From NCBI GenBank assembly GCA_964036045.1, contig OZ038392.1, positions 38,674,851 through 38,738,850 on the forward strand: DNA of 64,000 nucleotides, given 5' to 3'. Below the pieces are notes generated by a model. The model did not search any database. It saw only the letters and a list, made by a program, of their open reading frames with translations, and had not been told where the DNA came from. This document shows, piece by piece, positions 32,588 through 41,601 of this stretch; within the stretch, counting starts at the first letter, position 1, and each line of letters begins with the position of its first letter. The position numbers and the translations under genes are program-made. Source of the stretch: Eutreptiella sp. 'Long Island Sound 2002'. Taxonomy: Eukaryota; Euglenozoa; Euglenophyceae; Eutreptiales; Eutreptiaceae.

Positions 32588-35173
32588 TTTAAGACGTCAC
32601 AAACTTTATCAGAGTTCTCACAGGTCGTAGATAAGAGCAGGCTATGTACACAGATGCTGTGCATACTATCTACATGACCTTTTCATACTTGAACTGCGCT
32701 GACCGGTGTTGGAGACCGTGTGTGGGTGTTGGTGTTGATTTGGTGGAGGTGCATGAGTGTTGGTGTGAGTGTAGGTTGTACTTTTGGCTTTCATTAGGCC
32801 ACTGGTTCACCAAGGTGGTTCCAGGAAAAATTTATCGAAGTGATAAGATAATAGACTGATAGACTTTTGTAGAAAGCTGATAGAAGTACCTGGTACTGGT
32901 AGGTTAGATAACATACAAAGGAGAAGTTTTGGAAATGCCAAAAATTAGAACTGGCATCACCTGCAGAAAGTTGTCTGAAAACGCTGTGGCTGTGACCCCT
33001 CTGTTCACTACATTTGGAAAACAACCCCGATTTTTCACCCTAGGGGAAAATCAGTGCCGGATCCATACAATGCAGGCAACAAACTAGCAATCAAAAGCTG
33101 GCAATGGTGACATTGCAGTGCAATTGATGCAGTGCAGGGAAGTCATTCTGGAGCAGCCAATATCAGATATATATGAAAAGGAAGAGCTGCAGAAAAGGAT
33201 GTGAGTGTCTGTGTTCTGCGCTGTGATGGTGGTAGCATTGTTTTTCGAGTGTGTGTAAAGAATGTTGACTTAGAGCTGTGGCGTGTGTTGCCGTGATGGA
33301 GTGTCTTGTTGTGAATGTGTTCTGTGAAAGCAGGGTGTGTTTGATCTGGCTCCCACAACATATACAAGTGAAATCTGAGCCAAGGGCAGCAATTATTGCA
33401 CCTCTGAGAGGTGTTTCGGCACCTTTCTTCGCAAAAACAATGCTTTATTGACCAACTCAAATTTTTCATCAGTAAATCAGAACTTGAATCTGCACATGCA
33501 TCAGTAAACACACGTTGTATATATGGTTATGATGTAACAAGGTCTTCTGACCAGTAAAAACTGTTGCTGTCGTCAATAGCCTTTAAGTGGCTGTTTGCAA
33601 TTAGATATTCTGTATAATCCTTCACGTACAAGATCTTTTGGATTTCCATCGTGGTGAGGCGACGAACGTCAGTAAATTGAGCTGCCTCGTATTTGTTGCT
33701 GAGACAAAATTCACCAATAGCATTTACATACCACGATGCTTTAATATCCTCCTTTGGTTGTACGGATAGCTTTGGCGTCGGCATTGTCTCGGTGGTCGTG
33801 CTTTGCGGCATCTGACTTTGATCATCAGCAAGGGAAGTGTTGTTGTTGGTCGGCTTTTCTTTATGACTAGAATTCGAAGCTGTGACTTCCGGCAATGGCT
33901 TTACCTTCCATATATTTGACGGTGAACTCGCTGGTTGGTACTGGTGGACTCGGGGCGCACTTTGAAGCCGTGTTCTGCAATTCGGAGAACCTTTTTTGTA
34001 CCCAAGTCGTCGTTCATACTTGGAGGTGCTTGATGGAGACCTTCGACTCGTTGGTTGGTGCTGCTGCTTCGCTGTTGGTAGCGTGCCTTGGTTCTGTGTA
34101 GCTTTTTCGCTCACTTGCGTGCGAGGCAGTGTGCTGACAGGCCCTTTGGTCGTGGTGGTTTGCCTTGCAGCACGGGTCAGCAGGGTGTTAAACACATTTC
34201 CGGTGTCGAACTTTGAGCTCGGCAAGTAGTGTGCTGGTTGCGAGACAAGAGCTGTGTTGTACCCGTTCCCTGACGGCTTCGGCTTTTGACCAGCAACGTG
34301 TTTGCGAAGCGTTGGTGACGGCGTTTCCATTTCCGCTGATTTTTCTGGCGTCGAGTTTGAAATGTATTCATCATTGTCCGTTGGTTGCGACACAAGAGTG
34401 GCGCCGTACCTTTTCTTGGATGGCTTCGGCTTTTGACAAGTATCTTGTTGGCGATGCGTTGGCGAAGGTGTCACGTCGTACGTGCTCCTGAACGGCTTTG
34501 GCTTGTGACCAGCAACTGGTTGGCGATGTGTTGGAGACGGTGTTGCTATCTCCTCTGTTTCCGCTGGCGCTGGGTTTGAGCTACATTCATTATCATCCTC
34601 TGGTTGCGAGACAAAAGCTGCGTCGTACCTGTTCTTTGACGGCTTCGGCTTTTGACCAGCAGCTTGATGGCGGTGTGTTGGCGAAGGCAATACCTTTTTG
34701 GCTGACTTGGTTGGCGCTGAGTTTGAGGTGGACTCGTCATCGCTGTTTTTGTTCGAGTCATTGACAGGCACTGCAAAGGCATCAAAAGGGGAAGAGCATG
34801 GTTGAACGGCGGCTGTTGCAGTATTGCAGTTGTCTTGCAGCTTATTATTTGGCGTTGAAAGTGGGCGTGGAAAACGTGACTGTTGTCGCAGGAGGCGTTG
34901 AAGTTGTATTTCTTTTTCCAAAACTTCGAACAGAACCCAGTTTGACCACAGAGTTGTAACCACGACGTTCTGCAGGCTTTGAAGGACAGAAGCGGCAGGC
35001 GGCGGTACTGTCAGCTTCTGCTGCTCTGCAGGCGTTTTGATCGGTGGATCGTTCAGCATTGATCGCAGGCGGAGCCTGGCCTGGATTTTGCGAAAACACT
35101 GCAGCCAGGTCTGCAGGTTGATCAGGCATTATAAAATGCTGTCATCGAAAAAAAATAGACACTCAGAAAGTGT
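32588..35173 (-). mobile_element. 2,586-bp insert of unknown class in C gag
   Basis: Bounded by a perfect 16-bp direct repeat. I see no terminal inverted repeats (ends TTTAAGACGTC and CAGAAAGTGT), no LTR and no long poly-A, only TTTT on the left and GAAAAAAAATAG near the right. A duplication of 16 bp suits target-primed retrotransposition (LINE-mobilised sequence or retrocopy) better than hAT, mutator or mariner cut-and-paste. It carries a minus-strand 510-codon frame and about 0.94 kb of sequence downstream of that frame. No known transposase, RT or integrase is visible. Confidence 0.75.
33527..35059 (-). CDS. Unrecognised 510-residue repeat protein within the 2.6-kb insert
   Basis: One uninterrupted frame. 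Residues 1-85 include a hydrophobic/coiled-coil-like stretch (LWSNWVLFEVLEKEIQLQRL). Residues about 115-275 hold four imperfect repeats built on PSPTHR, then GQKPKPS, then a Tyr, then VSQP followed by acidic residues and SN..P. The next part is low-complexity Ser/Thr/Pro/Gln. The last 70 residues look like a folded domain (KASWYVNAIGEFCLSNKY, AAQFTDVRRLTTMEIQKIL, YTEYLIANSHL). An in-frame stop lies 25 codons upstream of the Met. I do not recognise the family; it could be host-derived cargo or an element-specific protein. Its composition differs from the GC-rich gag around it. The preserved frame beside a decayed host element suggests recent arrival or selection before insertion. Confidence 0.6.
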   Translation of the reverse strand: MLNDPPIKTPAEQQKLTVPPPAASVLQSLQNVVVTTLWSNWVLFEVLEKEIQLQRLLRQQSRFPRPLSTPNNKLQDNCNTATAAVQPCSSPFDAFAVPVNDSNKNSDDESTSNSAPTKSAKKVLPSPTHRHQAAGQKPKPSKNRYDAAFVSQPEDDNECSSNPAPAETEEIATPSPTHRQPVAGHKPKPFRSTYDVTPSPTHRQQDTCQKPKPSKKRYGATLVSQPTDNDEYISNSTPEKSAEMETPSPTLRKHVAGQKPKPSGNGYNTALVSQPAHYLPSSKFDTGNVFNTLLTRAARQTTTTKGPVSTLPRTQVSEKATQNQGTLPTAKQQHQPTSRRSPSSTSKYERRLGYKKGSPNCRTRLQSAPRVHQYQPASSPSNIWKVKPLPEVTASNSSHKEKPTNNNTSLADDQSQMPQSTTTETMPTPKLSVQPKEDIKASWYVNAIGEFCLSNKYEAAQFTDVRRLTTMEIQKILYVKDYTEYLIANSHLKAIDDSNSFYWSEDLVTS

Positions 35174-35797
35174 GTGAAGGAGCTATTCTGGTGTGATGCC
35201 AGAGACGAACAGGGCCACCTGCAGCACGCCCCTGACTGCGAGCAGCGAGACTGCTTCGTAGTCCAGGGGAAGCATCAGGAGAAGAACACCGGCGCCAAAG
35301 CGAAGCTGCCGGATCATTACAGGTGCACCATCACGTGTGCATTCCGCGGGAAGCGGAAGCACTACCAGGATGAGTGCTACCATAAGCAACGCCTATCGGC
35401 GTACCTTAAGGGTGAAGATCATGGCAAAGGCTCAGGCAAAGGTGGAGGCAAAGGCAAAGGCAACGACTCCGGCAGGGGCAAGTCGAAAGGACGTGGTCAA
35501 GGGCAAGACAAGGGTCAAGGTGGACGAGGAGGAGGCGCTAACCGCCAGCCCGACTACAAGAACAAGGACAAGAACGGAAGCAACCCCAACCCTAATCCAG
35601 GGGGGAACTCCGAGCCCTCTGGAGGGCAGTCTGGTCCTACCACACGCTCACAAACGCAGGCCCAGCAAGAACAAGGAGCCAACCGTGAGCATGAAGGTGG
35701 TGATGACGGCAACGCTAAGAAGAGGAGCCGTTTCATGAGGATAGCCCGCAAACTGCGGAACAAGGGGTTCGAGGTGACCTGTCCCGCGGAGTTCTGA
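35174..35797 (+). CDS. Element C gag, 3' part: zinc-binding and Gly/Lys-rich nucleocapsid
   Basis: Resumes the gag frame after the insert. A Cys/His cluster (CTITCAFRGKRKHYQDECYH) is a likely nucleic-acid-binding knuckle, and CDARDEQGH and CEQRDC upstream add further Cys. It is followed by a GKG-rich basic tail and a predicted RNA-binding region ending KLRNKGFEVTCPAEF. The frame ends at TGA 35,795-35,797, which is directly in frame with pol. Confidence 0.75.
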   Translation: MKELFWCDARDEQGHLQHAPDCEQRDCFVVQGKHQEKNTGAKAKLPDHYRCTITCAFRGKRKHYQDECYHKQRLSAYLKGEDHGKGSGKGGGKGKGNDSGRGKSKGRGQGQDKGQGGRGGGANRQPDYKNKDKNGSNPNPNPGGNSEPSGGQSGPTTRSQTQAQQEQGANREHEGGDDGNAKKRSRFMRIARKLRNKGFEVTCPAEF

Positions 35798-35803
35798 CGG
35801 GGA
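35795..35803 (+). promoter_or_regulatory. In-frame gag UGA-CGG stop, probable readthrough site
   Basis: The gag terminator TGA is followed by CGG and then an open pol frame without shift (RGRSGGTQDLVFWVRIRLGG...LDTGA). UGA-CGG is one of the known leaky stop contexts used by several plant RNA viruses. The protease starts within about 30 codons, as expected for a Gag-Pol fusion. Confidence 0.6.
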
Positions 35804-38800
35804 CGCTCTGGTGGCACCCAAGACCTGGTGTTTTGGGTACGTATCCGACTAGGGGGACGCGAATACCTGGGGGTATTGGACACTGGCGCCACCATATCTA
35901 TAGTGGCCGAGAAAATTTTACCTTGTGGGAGCCTGAAGAACACCATGACCACCGCTGCTATACGCATGGGGGATGGACATGTGGTGCACAGCTGCGGGGA
36001 CTGTGAAGTGGAGGTACCTATGGGCTCCCGGACTATCGCCCATCGGTTCTATGTGATGGACACTGAGGCCTTCGACTTTGTACTGGGGACTGACTTCTTC
36101 GTACAGCACTCCCAGATACAATCCCTGACGCTGCAAGCGCCCTACCTCCTCTACGTGGACCACGCCAGTGGCAGAGAGTCTGTGCCACTGGAGCAGTCGG
36201 AACATACCTCGAGTTACCTGAGGCTATCGAAGGAGGAGCCCTCGAACATGATGGCGGCCTCCAAAACTGAGGACTATCAACTATTGGGGGAAGTCCTAGA
36301 CCAAGGTCTGAAGGAGTTGGGTTACTCTCGAGAAGACCTAAGTGTGGAGCTGTTCGCCAGCGACAAGCAGCATGTACTGGACCTTTACTGCAGCAAGGGG
36401 AAGAACTGCAGCTACAAATTTTACTGGCCCTCTTTCGGGATGGCCTACGGGAACCCCAGGTTCAGTGAACTGGGGAAGGTGCTGACCAAGGTGGCCTTGG
36501 AACGTTCCCGTATGGTCCTGTGTTCCCCCGATTGGGGAGCCCATGGGGGCAACGAATACTGGCGAAACCTCCTGGACAGGCTGACTATCAGCTCTGTTCG
36601 GTTACCTGATGAGGCCATCTACGTGCCTCTGGGTCGTAAGACGCCTATTGGGAAACCCGGATGGGGGAGTATGCTGAGCGTGGTGGACGGAGGTCTTACC
36701 CCCATTCCCTGGGAGGATCTGGACCCGACTTTGGTCCAGGCTATACAACGAGAAAGCGACGGGCTCGCCTTGGGTGACTTGAAGGATGGCCTACGACCTC
36801 AAGATGCTGTTGAGACTACACCCGGAGGAGATGAGTATGTCGTGACTGACACCAACGCCCCCAACTCTCCCTGCCATGTACCTGTTCCTGATGGAGTCTC
36901 TGAGTGTGGACTATCTGAGCTACCTAGCTCTATCCACTCAGATGACGAAACTGAGCACGACGCCTTCTTCGTGCAGACCTGTGTGGAGGAAGTGGAGAAC
37001 GCCACGTACGTCGCCCCACTGAAACCCCTACTCTCCATGAGGGTGGAAGACCCCGTGGACGAGGAGCTGGACCCTCGATCCAGGCTAAGGGAGTATGTGG
37101 ATTCCAAGAGGAAGTTGGTGGCGAAAAAGCTATGCTACGCGAAGCCTACCCGCAGCTCATGGCCACTGAAGCAAGGACGTATGGGAGACCTATCCCAATT
37201 GAAGGAGGACCTCGAACAGAAGATCACCACCTGGCAAAGGGAGGTAGATCTCAAGCTTATGAAGAGCGTGTGGGGCGCCCATGTGAGGACCCCAGAGGAG
37301 GACGACCTCTCGGAGGAATGTGTATGTGAACCCCCTCGAGCGTGCCTATGTTGCCATCGTCCACCGGAGATGGTTGAACAAGACCTTCTATATGCCTACC
37401 AAGGGCTGAAGGATACTACCACGGGCGAAGAGTCGGTGGAGGACCACCTCCCGACGTCTATTACTCAGGGGGCAAGCAACTTACACTCTGACGAGGACAT
37501 GGAGGACAAGATCAAGGTATTGGACCCGCGGGTACAGAAGCTTATAAGGACCTATCTGGAGGTGTTCGGAGAACTACCCCCTCCAGCCTCATGTGACAAG
37601 CTGGTACAGATGGACCTCAAGCTGAAACCCGAGTTCGTGGGTCACAAGATCCGGAGGAGACCCTATCCAGCTCCTAAAGAGCAGGCCGACGAGATTGAGC
37701 GACAGATACAAGAATGTATCGACGCTGGCCTAGTCCTGGAGTACAAGGATGGGGACTACCCCCTACACTGCAGCCCCTGTTTCGTGGTGGCTAAACCTGG
37801 GTCTACAGCCAAACGGCTGGTAGTGGACTACGGAGAGCTGAACAAGAAGACGCTGAACCACTCAGGGTCCATTCCCAATATGGAGTCTACCCTGGAGAAG
37901 ATAGCCTCCTGCCGCTACAAGACCAAGATGGACAAGAGGAGCGGATTCTGGCAAGTGGACCTGACGCCCAACGCACAGGAACTACTGGCCTTCATCACCC
38001 CTCAGGGGAGGGTGTTCAAGTGGAAGGTCATGCCGTTTGGCGTGGCTAACGCACCCGCTCTATTCCAAGAGCTGATGAACAAGATCTTGTCCATCCTACG
38101 AAGGAGACCTAGGGTGCAGGAGCTCATATCCCGTGGTGCCCAGATGGAGGCTCACATCGACGATGTATGCCTCGGGACCAATACCCAGGAGGATCACCTA
38201 ATCCTTTTGGGTGAGTTCTTTGCGGTCTGCCAGGAGAACCACACACGACTCAAGCTGGAGAAGTGTGAGTTCATGCAGGAGACCATGCAGTACCTGGGGT
38301 TTGACGTTGGCTATGGGTGGTGGACCCCAGCGGCCTCTAAGGCCAAACCCCTGATGGATGCCAAGGTACGACACGAAGACCCCAAGAAAGGACTTCATGA
38401 TGTACGCAGTTTCATTGGGGCGTGCAACTTCTATCGCCGCCACATCAAAAACTTCCCCTACACCAGCGCCGTTCTGACGGACTTGATCAAGAAGAGTACT
38501 ACTTGGCGCTGGGGCCCACAAGAGCAACAAGCGTTTGACGAGCTCAAAGACAAGGTAGCCAACACTAAGTGCTTGGGCGTGCCTAGGGCACAAGGGGAGA
38601 TTATCCTGGTGACCGACGCCAGCAATGTGGGCGGTGGTGGAACGTCGTTCCAATGGCAAGCACTAGAGAAGGAGGAGTTCGACTCGGCCATTTCCCAATG
38701 GGGGACGGAAGGTCTCAACCGAGATGGAACCCTCAAGCACAGCTACCCTGACGACAAGTGGGTCCTAGTACCTCTGGGCCACTGGAACTGGAAGTGGAAC

Positions 38801-39199
38801 CAGGCCAGGGGGAACTACTCCACCTATGAGCAGGAATTGCTCGCGGGTATGCTGGTGCTATCCTCACAAGCACGACTGTTGGGGAGTAACCCTGTGGTCT
38901 GGCTGTGCGACCAAGAACCGGTGCGCAGTTTCCAGAAGGGTCCCCCACCCGAGAAGGCCAAGCTACGGCGCTGGTGGACCTACCTCAGTCAACTACGGCT
39001 GACGGTACACCATATCCAGGGGGTGAAGAACGAGTGTGCCGACTACATCAGCCGCAACAACTTCGACGCCCTGATTGGTGCCAGGTCTGAAGCGCTGGCT
39101 AAGGAGGCGTTCAGCCGTATGGACGTCCACTTGGACCTCAACATGACGATGATACGCCCTCTGGATGGACTCCAACAATCGGAGTACCTGAAGGAGTTT
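35798..39199 (+). CDS. Element C pol, 5' part: protease, Dam-like domain, RT, RNase H
   Basis: Pol is open from the gag stop; the first Met is at 35,828 (numbering below). Retropepsin LDTGA is at about residues 17-21 and VLGTDFF at about 85. A Dam-methyltransferase-like domain spans about 149-290 (LFASDK, YGNPRF, LCSPDWG). A long linker with a CECxxxxxxCxCC-type cysteine cluster follows (VCEPPRACLCCH, about 500-513). RT motifs include VVDYGELNKKT, MPFGVANAPALFQ and HIDDV in place of YIDD (about 777). RNase H begins at VTDASN (about 926). The host frame ends at KEF, 39,199, where element A inserted; the residues MKVLP after it are read from A's LTR. Pol copies RNA to DNA and integrates it. The 5' half looks intact, but the element is broken elsewhere. 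Confidence 0.88.
36272..36697 (+). other. Dam-like methyltransferase domain in C pol
   Basis: Order of motifs: LSVELFASDK, then FYWPSF, YGNPRFSELGKVLTK, MVLCSPDWG, WRNLLDRL and VRLPDEAIYVP. It aligns with the corresponding domain of A/B (DAFANREN, WINPPF, LVVPLWDDKPWF, IELPR). The catalytic NPPF/NPPY motif is NPRF here, so the domain is probably structural or inactive. Confidence 0.55.
39192..39199. repeat. Target duplication of element A, left copy
   Basis: AGGAGTTT here and at 61,159-61,166. One extra A (39,200) separates it from the LTR terminus TGAAAG. This differs from the exact 5-bp duplication of element B. Confidence 0.6.
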
Positions 39200-39200
39200 A

Positions 39201-39734
39201 TGAAAGTGCTGCCCTAGGTCGTTGATGGTGCCGGAGGGCTCAGGGCCGGCAAGACCGGGGGGGCAGGCACGCGAGGAGTCGACCTGAACGCTGCTGTTGG
39301 GGGCAGAACCGGATACACGGACACCAACGGAGGCAAGAGCGGCGACAACGGAGGCAAGATCCATGCTGATTGTTATCCGGCAAAAAATCCCAGTCTATGA
39401 AGAAAATTGATGCGGATTATCCTAAGTACATCTGAGTGTCCATATCTGTCTGAAAAGATTTATATAAATCCGATTGTGAAAAAATATTTGGCCGATCTGG
39501 CTCGCGCACGCGCGTCAGCGGCAAATGGCGATTCCGGGTAAATGATCGGAACGCGGCGGATTTACGATGAATCGACCGCGGAATCAGATCCGTCACATCA
39601 GAAATATATAGGTCTGATCCTGAGACTGAGCTGCGGGGCGGCGATTCCGCCGAAGCAGAGAAAATGACCAAAATGTAGACAATCTGGGGCAGATCTGTGA
39701 AAATCTGAGCAGATGGGGGTTAGCCGCACTTACA
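39201..39734 (-). repeat. Element A 3' LTR
   Basis: TG...CA-type ends (minus strand TGTAAGTGCGG...CAGCACTTTCA), 534 bp. It contains the TATA-like TTTATATAAATC and, like all LTRs of the family, an ATG (39,364) opening the Gag N-terminal frame. PPT abuts it at 39,735. Confidence 0.92.
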
Positions 39735-39749
39735 CTCCCCCTCCAAAAA
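39735..39749 (-). promoter_or_regulatory. Element A polypurine tract
   Basis: Minus strand TTTTTGGAGGGGGAG ends exactly at the 3' LTR and would prime plus-strand DNA synthesis. Confidence 0.85.
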
Positions 39750-39763
39750 CACACTGGGGTGTG

Positions 39764-39788
39764 TCACTACGTCAACGAAGAACGTAGT
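39764..39788 (-). repeat. Conserved hairpin next to the PPT of element A
   Basis: CACTACGT and ACGTAGTG enclose a short loop. The same structure is conserved in B near 44,454-44,478. Confidence 0.6.
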
Positions 39789-41484
39789 GCGGGTAAGTCC
39801 CAGAAAAAAATAGAAATGTAGCCTCGATGGGGCGAAATCTTCTTGATCTGACCTGATTTGGGCTGAATTGGCACTGAATCAGGATGGATGAACCTGAAAT
39901 GAGACAGAATGAGGAGTGACGAACAGTCCTCCGTGCAGTAAAACATTAGGTTAAGGGCTAAAAAGCATGTAAACGTATCGAGAATCGATACCAAACCATG
40001 CCCTGGTTGCGAATGAGGTAGATTATTGGTGTATTGAGTTGGAGAATCAAGAAATGGAGTGACATCTCTGCGCTCTGGCACAGTTTAGCTGTCGCGGGCA
40101 CGCTACGGTGTTCTCCACGTACTCTACATCGTGTTACTCCCGCTTTTCTCGTTCTGAAAAGTGCAGCATGTGCTTCAGATTTGGCGCATCTGGTGGATGA
40201 TCACAAGATTCAGCAAGATTGAGAATCAATTTGAGCAAAGATGAAGGAGATGAAACAATCACAGAGAGGGAAAACAAATACAAATGTAGTCTACAGGCCC
40301 TAAGTGAACCACAGAAGGTAGGGATGTTTTTCTGTTCACTTAGTTAGGCAATGCCGTAAACAGATCTTCGAGGAATGTGAGGAGATGACAAGGAAATCAA
40401 CCTAAACTGTCCTAAAATCAGCAAATTCCCTAAGATGAAGGTGAAATGAAGCGGAATGTCTAGAACTGAAACTACTAACACCTTCGTTTAGACTAGAGTT
40501 AATATATATTGTCGTTTATTCAGCTGAGTTGTGCTTTCCGGCACGTTGGTTCCCGAGCATCCAACAGATTCCATGAAAATCTGGATCATGTGATGATGCA
40601 TCATGATGAGACATGATGGCCCTGGATCCTTGGCATGTAACGCGCCGAAGGTTCGCTGAAGGCGCTTTACTGACAGTATATAACTGAGAGACACCGAATA
40701 GTCCTTTATTTACAGTGGCGGTGGTGTCAATCGACTTGGACAAGGCCCATCTTTGGATTGAGTCCCACAAGACACTTGGATTCACCATTTTCGACAGTTT
40801 CAGGTCGGATTGAGCTCACATTGGCGTGTGCCAAAAATACATCGAAGCTTACGGACCTCCGAGGTTGCTGTTAGAAGTCCCTAGAGCTCCTATGTGAAGG
40901 TTGTCTGAACAATTGACGTCGGGGTTTTGCTTTCTGTGGCGCAACAGTGCAAGAATGATGGACAAACCTGAGGAATTCAAGGTAAATTCAAGGAATCTGG
41001 ATCTGAATCTGGACTTTGACTTCAGCATCACGGCAAATGAAGGTAAGATCTGAGTTCCTGGCGTCGCACCTAGTGCAGCCAGTTCTACAGGGGGTGCCTG
41101 TAGGGGTGAATGTCGCCGGCCGGCGTTGTTACTATGTACATTTGCTTCCATCTGCACGAGTAGCCAAATTCCAAAGATGCACAGACCAACAGAGACAAGA
41201 TTACCCCGAATTTGCCTGAATTAAGCCTGAGTTTGGTTTTTTCTGGACACGGCAGCACACTCCGTGGCTTTCGGCAGCGTATCTACGCCTTGTCTGCCGA
41301 ACGGAGACCAAAGAAAAGTTGATTGACGTCAAATTATCAAACATTCGCAGTTCTCCACATCATGATGTAATCAGGAAAAATGAACAGTGGATTGAGCAGA
41401 ATGTGGTTTTTTCAAGTCATCAGAACACTCACATTGGAATAAGTGGTCGACGGGGCGAGGCTGGAGCTTTTGTAGGAGTTGGAC

Positions 41485-41562
41485 ATGCAAGGGTTTCGAA
41501 CCTACACCCTTGAGCCCTAGCGACGAGTGCCATGACGCCCTGGACTAGACGACTGTTACCCA
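41485..41562 (-). other. tRNA-like module in the 3' tail of element A
   Basis: On the minus strand, GGTTCGAAACC (41,492-41,502) is a perfect box B. GTCTAGTCCAGGGCG (41,536-41,550) resembles box A or a D-arm with the tRNA-like spacing of about 40 bases. AAGGGT and ACCCTT bracket the T-loop. It begins about 40 bp past the pol stop. The cloverleaf is imperfect, so it is not called a tRNA gene. An identical copy exists in B. Confidence 0.5.
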
Positions 41563-41601
41563 GAATATGGCGTCGGCGACTCAAGTCACGACGGATCTCC
41601 C

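Larger units (their letters stand above)
39750..41601 (-). other. Element A non-coding tail between pol and PPT
   Basis: About 1.85 kb with no long frame, conserved collinearly in element B (44,440-46,270), so it is an original part of the family. It contains the PPT-proximal hairpin and, just after pol, a tRNA-like module. Its role (packaging, RNA export or replication) cannot be inferred. Confidence 0.7.

Noticed and set aside
33143-33511. 122-codon minus-strand frame downstream of the 510-codon frame in the insert
   Set aside because: Different composition, no domain, not clearly linked to the upstream frame; too weak to call as a gene.
38993-39364. 123-codon minus-strand frame starting MDLASVV as a separate gene
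   Set aside because: It is the Gag N-terminus encoded by A's 3' LTR running on into C pol antisense, not an independent gene.
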